Source: Aeromicrobium sp. Root472D3
GTDB lineage: Bacteria; Actinomycetota; Actinomycetes; Propionibacteriales; Nocardioidaceae
Length of the DNA: 64,000 nt
Assembly (NCBI RefSeq): GCF_001426485.1
Contig: NZ_LMET01000001.1
Location: forward strand, 1,211,915 to 1,275,914
Direction of reading: 5' to 3'
Program-made: the position numbers and the translations under genes
Notes under the pieces: model-generated
The model's input: the letters and a program-made list of their open reading frames with translations, nothing else
The model's database searches: none
What the model was told of the DNA's origin: nothing
In this document: positions 58,499 to 64,000 of the stretch, piece after piece
How the letters are laid out: every line of letters begins with the position of its first letter
Position numbering within the stretch: position 1 is the stretch's first letter

Positions 58499-58782
58499 GC
58501 GACGACAAGAAGGCAGAGACAGTGACCAACGATCGCACCGCGCGCAAGACCCGTGAGGGTCTCGTCGTCAGCGACAAGATGGACAAGACCGTCGTGGTCA
58601 ACGTCGAGGACCGCGTCAAGCACGCGCTCTACGGCAAGGTCCTGCGACGCAACATCAAGCTCAAGGCTCACGACGAGTCCAACGCTGCCGGCATCGGCGA
58701 CCGGGTCCTGATCATGGAGACCCGTCCGCTCTCGGCGACCAAGCGTTGGCGCATCGTCGAGATCCTCGAGAAGGCCAAGTAG
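58495..58782 (+). CDS. rpsQ: 30S ribosomal protein S17 (uS17)
   Basis: ATG 58495 overlaps the rpmC stop (ATGA). 95 residues, with a short polar N-terminal extension. The OB-fold core shows [20 protein letters not shown] and [15 protein letters not shown]. It binds helix 11 of 16S rRNA. Confidence 0.98.
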   Translation: MSDDKKAETVTNDRTARKTREGLVVSDKMDKTVVVNVEDRVKHALYGKVLRRNIKLKAHDESNAAGIGDRVLIMETRPLSATKRWRIVEILEKAK

Positions 58783-58792
58783 GAGACGACAG

Positions 58793-59161
58793 ATGATTCA
58801 GCAGGAGTCTCGACTCAAGGTCGCCGACAACACCGGTGCGAAGGAAATCCTCTGCATCCGTGTCCTCGGTGGCTCGGGCCGTCGTTACGCGGGCATCGGC
58901 GACACGATCGTCGCCACCGTGAAGGACGCCATCCCCGGCGGAAACGTCAAGAAGGGCGATGTCGTCAAGGCTGTCGTCGTGCGCACCGTCAAGGAGCGCC
59001 GTCGTCCCGATGGTTCGTACATCAAGTTCGACGAGAACGCAGCCGTCATCCTCAAGGCGGACGGAGACCCGCGCGGCACGCGCATCTTCGGCCCCGTCGG
59101 CCGTGAGCTTCGCGACAAGAAGTTCATGCGCATCATCTCTCTCGCACCGGAGGTGCTCTGA
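58793..59161 (+). CDS. rplN: 50S ribosomal protein L14 (uL14)
   Basis: ATG 58793; 122 residues. It starts [20 protein letters not shown] and carries [20 protein letters not shown]. It forms the intersubunit bridge with 16S rRNA. It begins the conserved L14-L24-L5-S14-S8 run. Confidence 0.98.
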   Translation: MIQQESRLKVADNTGAKEILCIRVLGGSGRRYAGIGDTIVATVKDAIPGGNVKKGDVVKAVVVRTVKERRRPDGSYIKFDENAAVILKADGDPRGTRIFGPVGRELRDKKFMRIISLAPEVL

Positions 59162-59162
59162 C

Positions 59163-59525
59163 ATGGCCCGCAAAGGCACCGTCAGCATTCGCAAGGGTGA
59201 CCAGGTCAAGGTCATCGCCGGCAAGGACAAGGGCGTGACCGGTTCGGTCATCGAGGTCCTCGCCGAGCACGATCGCGTCATCGTCGAGGGCGTCAACCGC
59301 GTCAAGCGCCACACCAAGCCCTCGCAGGCTGGTGGCGTCGGCTCGGGCGGCATCATCACGAGCGAGGCGCCGATCCACATCTCGAACGTCATGCTGCTCG
59401 CCGACAAGGAGCCGACCCGTGTCGGCTACCGCCGCGACGACGTCACCAAGACGCGTCCCGACGGCTCGACCTACTCGGCCCAGCGCAGCGTCCGCATCGC
59501 CAAGAAGACCGGAAAGGAGATCTGA
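59163..59525 (+). CDS. rplX: 50S ribosomal protein L24 (uL24)
   Basis: ATG 59163, one base after the rplN stop; the upstream in-frame ATG is a shadow. 120 residues with the KOW motif ([20 protein letters not shown]) and [17 protein letters not shown]. It starts 50S assembly. Confidence 0.98.
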   Translation: MARKGTVSIRKGDQVKVIAGKDKGVTGSVIEVLAEHDRVIVEGVNRVKRHTKPSQAGGVGSGGIITSEAPIHISNVMLLADKEPTRVGYRRDDVTKTRPDGSTYSAQRSVRIAKKTGKEI

Positions 59526-59526
59526 C

Positions 59527-60105
59527 ATGGCAGACGACACCACCACCACGACCGCCACGGCCGCACCGCGTCTGAAGACGCGGTACCGCGAGGAGATCCT
59601 CCCGGCCCTGCGTGACCAGTTCGGCTACGACAACGTGATGCAGGTTCCCGGCCTCACCAAGATCGTCGTCAACATGGGCGTCGGCGAGGCCGCCCGCGAC
59701 GGCAAGCTGATCGAGGGCGCGATCCGCGACCTCACCGCCATCACGGGACAGAAGCCGCAGGTCACCAAGGCCCGCAAGTCCATCGCCCAGTTCAAGCTGC
59801 GCGAGGGCATGCCGATCGGCACGCACGTCACGCTGCGCGGCGACCGCATGTGGGAGTTCCTCGACCGTCTGCTGACGCTCGCGCTGCCCCGCATCCGCGA
59901 CTTCCGCGGCCTGAGCCCCAAGCAGTTCGACGGCCGCGGCAACTACACGTTCGGTCTGACCGAGCAGGTCATGTTCCACGAGATCGACCAGGACAAGATC
60001 GACCGCTCGCGCGGCATGGACATCACGGTCGTCACGACGGCGGCCAACGACGACGAGGGGCGCGCGCTGCTCAAGCTGCTCGGCTTCCCCTACAAGGAGA
60101 ACTGA
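59527..60105 (+). CDS. rplE: 50S ribosomal protein L5 (uL5)
   Basis: ATG 59527, one base after the rplX stop. 192 residues, with a short Thr-rich start. Core motifs are [40 protein letters not shown] and [17 protein letters not shown]. It binds 5S rRNA and the P-site tRNA. Confidence 0.98.
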   Translation: MADDTTTTTATAAPRLKTRYREEILPALRDQFGYDNVMQVPGLTKIVVNMGVGEAARDGKLIEGAIRDLTAITGQKPQVTKARKSIAQFKLREGMPIGTHVTLRGDRMWEFLDRLLTLALPRIRDFRGLSPKQFDGRGNYTFGLTEQVMFHEIDQDKIDRSRGMDITVVTTAANDDEGRALLKLLGFPYKEN

Positions 60106-60106
60106 C

Positions 60107-60292
60107 ATGGCGAAGACTGGTCTCAAGGTCAAGGCCGCGCGCAAGCCCAAGTTCGCCGTGCGCGGCTACACCCGCTGCCAGCGGTGCGGCCGTCCCCGCT
60201 CGGTGTACAAGAAGTTCGGCCTGTGCCGCATCTGCCTGCGCGAGATGGCGCACCGCGGCGAGCTGCCGGGCATCACCAAGAGCTCCTGGTAG
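60107..60292 (+). CDS. rpsN: 30S ribosomal protein S14, zinc-binding (type Z, uS14)
   Basis: ATG 60107, one base after the rplE stop. 61 residues, the short type Z form with Cys24-X2-Cys27 and Cys40-X2-Cys43 (CQRC and CRIC) for a zinc ion. Full-length, zinc-free S14 forms elsewhere in actinobacteria replace it when zinc is short. It lies in the 30S head. A 120-bp gap with GTCGAGC/GCTCGAC (60350-60365) precedes rpsH. Confidence 0.98.
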   Translation: MAKTGLKVKAARKPKFAVRGYTRCQRCGRPRSVYKKFGLCRICLREMAHRGELPGITKSSW

Positions 60293-60412
60293 CACCAGGC
60301 CTCTCGGCACCACATACCCCTCACACGTCGTAGGTCCCCTCCCACTCCCGTCGAGCTCGCTCGACAGCCCGAGGACGAGACGGAAACCGCGGCGAGAAAT
60401 GGAACACATGCA

Positions 60413-60820
60413 ATGACAATGACCGATCCGATCGCAGACATGCTCACGCGTGTCCGCAACGGCAACCAGGCGTACCACGACAGCGTGGCCATGCCCTACT
60501 CCAAGCTGAAGGCCGGCGTCGCCGAGATCCTGAAGCAGGAGGGCTACATCACGTCGATCGACGTCGCCGAGCCCGCCGAGGGCGAGGTCGGCAAGACGCT
60601 GACCATCACCCTCAAGTACGGCCCGCACCGCGAGCGCTCGATCGCCGGCATCCGCCGCATCAGCAAGCCGGGCCTTCGCGTCTACGCGAAGTCGACCGGA
60701 CTTCCCAAGGTGCTCGGCGGACTCGGTGTCGCCATCATCTCGACCAGCCAGGGTCTGCTCACGGACCGCCAGGCCAACCAGAAGGGCGTAGGCGGAGAAG
60801 TCCTCGCCTACGTCTGGTGA
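60413..60820 (+). CDS. rpsH: 30S ribosomal protein S8 (uS8)
   Basis: ATG 60413; 135 residues, with [20 protein letters not shown] and the C-terminal [21 protein letters not shown]8 binds helix 21 of 16S rRNA and regulates the spc operon in other bacteria by binding mRNA. Confidence 0.98.
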   Translation: MTMTDPIADMLTRVRNGNQAYHDSVAMPYSKLKAGVAEILKQEGYITSIDVAEPAEGEVGKTLTITLKYGPHRERSIAGIRRISKPGLRVYAKSTGLPKVLGGLGVAIISTSQGLLTDRQANQKGVGGEVLAYVW

Positions 60821-60834
60821 GAGGGGTCTGACAC

Positions 60835-61377
60835 ATGTCACGCATCGGCAAGATTCCCGTCACGATCCCGTCCGGCGTCGAGGTCACCATCGAGGGCCAG
60901 GACATCCGCGTCAAGGGCCCCAAGGGCGAGCTGTCGCACACCATCGCCGAGCCGATCACGGTCGCCAAGGACGAGGACGGCGCACTGTCCGTCGAGCGTC
61001 CCAACGACGAGCGCAAGAGCAAGGCCCTCCACGGCCTCTCGCGCACGCTGATCAGCAACATGGTCGTCGGCGTCACCGAGGGATACGAGAAGAAGCTCGA
61101 GATCGTCGGCGTCGGTTACCGCGTCGCGCTCAAGGGCCCGACCGAGCTCGAGTTCGCGCTCGGGTTCAGCCACCCGGTCGTCGTCAAGGCGCCCGAGGGC
61201 ATCACGTTCGCCGTCGAGAAGCCCACCGCGTTCTCGGTCATCGGCATCGACAAGCAGGCCGTCGGTGAGGTCGCCGCGAACATCCGCAAGATCCGCAAGC
61301 CCGAGCCCTACAAGGGCAAGGGCGTCCGTTACGCCGGCGAGCACGTGCGTCGCAAGGTCGGAAAGGCTGGTAAGTAG
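60835..61377 (+). CDS. rplF: 50S ribosomal protein L6 (uL6)
   Basis: ATG 60835; 180 residues. It has two tandem alpha/beta domains with [20 protein letters not shown] and [20 protein letters not shown]. It sits near the sarcin-ricin loop. The next gene, rplR, starts 3 bp later. Confidence 0.98.
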   Translation: MSRIGKIPVTIPSGVEVTIEGQDIRVKGPKGELSHTIAEPITVAKDEDGALSVERPNDERKSKALHGLSRTLISNMVVGVTEGYEKKLEIVGVGYRVALKGPTELEFALGFSHPVVVKAPEGITFAVEKPTAFSVIGIDKQAVGEVAANIRKIRKPEPYKGKGVRYAGEHVRRKVGKAGK

Positions 61378-61380
61378 TCC

Positions 61381-61764
61381 ATGGCTATCTCGATCAGGCA
61401 CAACAAGAGCGTCAAGGGTCGTACGGCATCGCGTCTGCGCCGCCAGATCCGTGGTCGCAAGAAGATCCACGGCTCGGCCGAGCGTCCGCGCCTCGTCGTC
61501 ACCCGCTCCAACAAGCACCTCGTGGCCCAGGTCGTCGACGACCTCCAGGGACACACGCTGGCATCGGCGTCCACGATGGAGGCCGACCTGCGCGGGCTCG
61601 ACGGTGACAAGACCGCCAAGGCCAAGCGTGTCGGCGAGCTCGTGGCCGACCGCGCCAAGGCCGCCGGTGTCGCCACCGTGGTCTTCGACCGCGCCGGCAA
61701 CAAGTACGCGGGACGCGTCGCGGCTCTGGCCGACGGCGCCCGCGAGGGCGGACTGGAGTTCTGA
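61381..61764 (+). CDS. rplR: 50S ribosomal protein L18 (uL18)
   Basis: ATG 61381; 127 residues with [20 protein letters not shown] and [20 protein letters not shown]. It holds 5S rRNA with L5. A short gap leads to rpsE. Confidence 0.98.
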   Translation: MAISIRHNKSVKGRTASRLRRQIRGRKKIHGSAERPRLVVTRSNKHLVAQVVDDLQGHTLASASTMEADLRGLDGDKTAKAKRVGELVADRAKAAGVATVVFDRAGNKYAGRVAALADGAREGGLEF

Positions 61765-61813
61765 TGACGAAGGTCAACACCACTGAAATTCTCTCAATCG
61801 TGAGGAGTGCCGC

Positions 61814-62431
61814 ATGAGCGGGCAGCAGCGCCGCGGAGGCGGAGGCGGACGGGGCCGTGACAACGGTCGCGGCGCCGAGAAGTCGCAGTACATCGAGAAG
61901 GTCGTCACGATCAACCGTGTCGCCAAGGTCGTCAAGGGTGGTCGTCGCTTCAGCTTCACCGCCCTCGTGATCGTCGGCGACGGCGACGGTCAGGTCGGCA
62001 TCGGCTACGGCAAGGCCAAGGAAGTTCCCACCGCGATCTCCAAGGGTGTCGAAGAGGCCAAGAAGTCCTTCTTCCGCGTCCCCCGGATCCAGGGCACGAT
62101 CCCGCACCCGGTGCAGGGCGAGAAGGCGGCCGGTGTCGTCTTCCTGCGTCCCGCATCGCCCGGTACCGGTGTCATCGCCGGTGGCCCGGTGCGCGCCGTG
62201 CTCGAGGCTGCTGGCGTCCACGACGTCCTCAGCAAGTCGCTGGGCTCGTCCAACGCGATCAACATCGTCCACGCGACCGTGGCGGCCCTGCGCCTGCTCG
62301 AGTCGCCCGAGGACGTCGCATCGCGTCGCGGCCTGACGGTCGAGCAGGTCGCCCCGGCGGCCCTGCTGCGGGCCGGCAAGGAAGGCATCGCCGAGGCCAA
62401 GGCCAAGGCTGACGCCGGAGCGGGTGTCTGA
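61814..62431 (+). CDS. rpsE: 30S ribosomal protein S5 (uS5)
   Basis: ATG 61814; 205 residues. A Gly/Arg-rich N-terminal extension (about 20 residues) precedes the S5 domain: [40 protein letters not shown] and [17 protein letters not shown]. It contributes to decoding fidelity at the mRNA entry. Its stop overlaps the rpmD start by one base. Confidence 0.98.
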   Translation: MSGQQRRGGGGGRGRDNGRGAEKSQYIEKVVTINRVAKVVKGGRRFSFTALVIVGDGDGQVGIGYGKAKEVPTAISKGVEEAKKSFFRVPRIQGTIPHPVQGEKAAGVVFLRPASPGTGVIAGGPVRAVLEAAGVHDVLSKSLGSSNAINIVHATVAALRLLESPEDVASRRGLTVEQVAPAALLRAGKEGIAEAKAKADAGAGV

Positions 62432-62613
62432 TGGCGAAGATCCAGGTCACCCAGATCAAGTCGGGCATCGGCCGCAAGCCCAACCAGCGCGAGACGCTGC
62501 GTTCGTTGGGTCTCAAGCGGATCGGTGACGTCGTCGTCAAGGAAGACCGTCCGGAGATCCGCGGCATGGCTGAGTCCATCCCGCACCTCGTGGACCTCAA
62601 GGAGGTTGATTGA
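62431..62613 (+). CDS. rpmD: 50S ribosomal protein L30 (uL30)
   Basis: ATG 62431 (TGATG overlap with rpsE). 60 residues: [40 protein letters not shown] and a short tail. Present as a separate protein, as in most bacteria. Confidence 0.98.
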   Translation: MAKIQVTQIKSGIGRKPNQRETLRSLGLKRIGDVVVKEDRPEIRGMAESIPHLVDLKEVD

Positions 62614-62615
62614 TC

Positions 62616-63056
62616 ATGGCGCTCAAGCTGCACCACCTGCGCCCCGCCCCCGGAGCCAAGACCGCCAAGACCCGCGTGGGTCGCGGTGAGGCCTCGAAGG
62701 GCAAGACGGCCGGACGCGGAACCAAGGGCACCAAGGCCCGCTACCAGGTTCCCGCCGGCTTCGAGGGTGGACAGGTTCCCATCCACATGCGACTGCCGAA
62801 GCTGAAGGGGTTCAAGAACCCGTTCCGCGAGGAGTACCAGGTCGTCAACCTCGACCGCATCAACGAGCTCTACCCCGATGGTGGTGACATCGACGTCGCG
62901 TCGCTGGTCGCCAACGGAGCGGTCCGCAAGGGTCGTCCGGTCAAGGTCCTCGGACAGGGCGACATCACCGTCAAGGTCCAGGTCACGGCGAACAAGTTCT
63001 CCGCCTCGGCCAAGAGCAAGATCGAAGCAGCCGGCGGTTCCACCACCGTGCTGTGA
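62616..63056 (+). CDS. rplO: 50S ribosomal protein L15 (uL15)
   Basis: ATG 62616, with TTG 62610 a less likely alternative. 146 residues with the basic N-terminal arm ([20 protein letters not shown]) and [17 protein letters not shown] at the end. It is an assembly hub of the 50S central protuberance. A hairpin terminator separates it from secY. Confidence 0.98.
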   Translation: MALKLHHLRPAPGAKTAKTRVGRGEASKGKTAGRGTKGTKARYQVPAGFEGGQVPIHMRLPKLKGFKNPFREEYQVVNLDRINELYPDGGDIDVASLVANGAVRKGRPVKVLGQGDITVKVQVTANKFSASAKSKIEAAGGSTTVL

Positions 63057-63062
63057 TCCTGA

Positions 63063-63097
63063 AACGGCGGAATCCTCCCTCGGAGGGTTCCGCCGTT
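63063..63097 (+). terminator. Terminator between rplO and secY
   Basis: AACGGCGGAA (63063-63072) pairs with TTCCGCCGTT (63088-63097), with inner TCCTCC and GGAGGG helping the stem. It follows the rplO stop by six bases and probably gives secY partial independence from the spc ribosomal genes. Confidence 0.8.
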
Positions 63098-63183
63098 CTG
63101 GGTGACTGTTAGAGTCACACCGCGGGCGAGAGCCCGCTTTTGTCCGTTCTACCCACGCACGCAAGTGCACGAGGAGGATCACG

Positions 63184-64000
63184 GTGCTCAGCGCCTTCGT
63201 CCACGCCTTCCGGACGCCCGACCTGCGGAAGAAGATCCTCTTCGTCCTGTTCGTCATCGTCCTGTTCCGACTCGGCTCGACGATGCCCGCGCCGGGCATC
63301 AACGTCGGCAACGTCCAGGACGCCGTCCAGGCCGCCTCGACGGGTGAGAACAGCAGCCTGTTCGCGCTGATCAACGTCTTCTCCGGCGGTGCCCTGCTGC
63401 AGCTGACGGTGTTCGCGCTGGGCATCATGCCCTACATCACCGCGAGCATCATCCTGCAGCTGCTCGTCGTGGTGATCCCTCGGCTCGAGGCCCTCAAGAA
63501 GGAGGGCCAGGCCGGGCAGACCAAGATCACGCAGTACACGCGCTACCTGACGCTGGGCCTGGCGATCCTCCAGGCGACCGGCATCGTCGCGCTGGCCCGC
63601 AGCGGCAACCTGTTCGGCGGCGCCGAGCAGGGCCGCCCCCTGCTCTACAACCCCGACAGCATCCTGTCGTTCCTGCTGATCGTGCTGACGATGGTCGCCG
63701 GAACCGCCGTGATCATGTGGCTGGGCGAGCTCATCACCGACCGCGGTGTCGGCAACGGCATGTCGATCCTGATCTTCACGCAGGTCGTCGCGACGTTCCC
63801 GGGCGCCATGTGGCAGATCAAGCAGACCAAGGGCTGGACGACCTTCGTCGCGGTCATCGCGATCGGCCTGGTCATCGTCGCCGCGGTGATCTTCATCGAG
63901 CAGGCGCAGCGCCGCATCCCGGTGCAGTACGCCAAGCGCATGGTCGGGCGTCGCATGTTCGGCGGCTCCTCGACGTACATCCCGCTCAAGGTCAACCAGG
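63184..64000 (+). CDS. secY: Preprotein translocase subunit SecY, 3' end outside window
   Basis: GTG 63184 after GAGGAGGATCAC. 272 codons are visible and the frame runs to the window edge. It begins MLSAFVHAFRTPDLRKKILF, with the usual first helix. Hydrophobic helices and the plug region (GSTMPAPGINV) follow, as do LITDRGVGNGMSILIF and RRIPVQYAKRMVGRRMFGG. It is the protein-conducting channel with SecE (12232). Confidence 0.97.
   Translation, partial: MLSAFVHAFRTPDLRKKILFVLFVIVLFRLGSTMPAPGINVGNVQDAVQAASTGENSSLFALINVFSGGALLQLTVFALGIMPYITASIILQLLVVVIPRLEALKKEGQAGQTKITQYTRYLTLGLAILQATGIVALARSGNLFGGAEQGRPLLYNPDSILSFLLIVLTMVAGTAVIMWLGELITDRGVGNGMSILIFTQVVATFPGAMWQIKQTKGWTTFVAVIAIGLVIVAAVIFIEQAQRRIPVQYAKRMVGRRMFGGSSTYIPLKVNQ

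Overview
The window is high-GC DNA from an actinobacterium. GTG and TTG starts are common, genes are packed with ATGA, GTGA and TGATG junctions, there is an rpmG - tRNA-Trp - secE - nusG - rplK - rplA block, an actinobacterial Mce lipid-import operon, mycothiol-dependent maleylpyruvate-isomerase-like and GAF-ANTAR proteins, and no mobile elements. Gene order and protein style fit the Propionibacteriales, perhaps Nocardioidaceae near Aeromicrobium. That placement is an inference from memory, not a search result.

Layout. 1-8652 is accessory and housekeeping DNA: a diguanylate cyclase cut by the window edge, small stress-type proteins, a SAM methyltransferase convergent with a diiron-oxidase-like gene and a CDGSH [2Fe-2S] gene (a mirrored 21-bp repeat array lies between them), a GAF-ANTAR regulator, a short UvrA paralogue and pyrD. 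8758-12453 holds tRNA-Thr, tRNA-Met, rpmG, murB, add, tRNA-Trp and secE. 12509-16035 is nusG-rplKA, then rplJL behind its own promoter and a terminator-like leader. 16378-27864 is a complete mce operon (ATPase, two YrbE permeases, six Mce proteins, two accessory proteins) lodged between rplL and rpoB. 28144-35549 is rpoBC.

35649-45156 is a variable segment: a cutinase-like lipoprotein with a membrane acyltransferase, a NUDIX hydrolase, an orphan lipoprotein, and a GntR-regulated pair (hydroxyacid-oxoacid transhydrogenase plus a YdiJ-like FAD/Fe-S dehydrogenase) that together suggest 4-hydroxybutyrate use with recycling of D-2-hydroxyglutarate. 45334-49655 is the str operon (rpsL, rpsG, fusA, tuf). 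49831-52769 carries a CDF metal exporter, a lipoprotein and a YeeE/YedE sulfur transporter. 53122-64000 is the S10-spc ribosomal supercluster from rpsJ to rplO and the 5' part of secY.

The core is the information-processing backbone (transcription, translation, Sec secretion). The items most worth a second look are the mirrored repeat array and the diiron/CDGSH/methyltransferase neighbourhood at 1.2-3.5 kb, the hairpin upstream of the ANTAR gene, ribosomal protein L4 with an extra C-terminal domain, an L33 that keeps only three of four zinc-ribbon cysteines, the attenuator-like element before rplJ, and the 2-hydroxyglutarate module.
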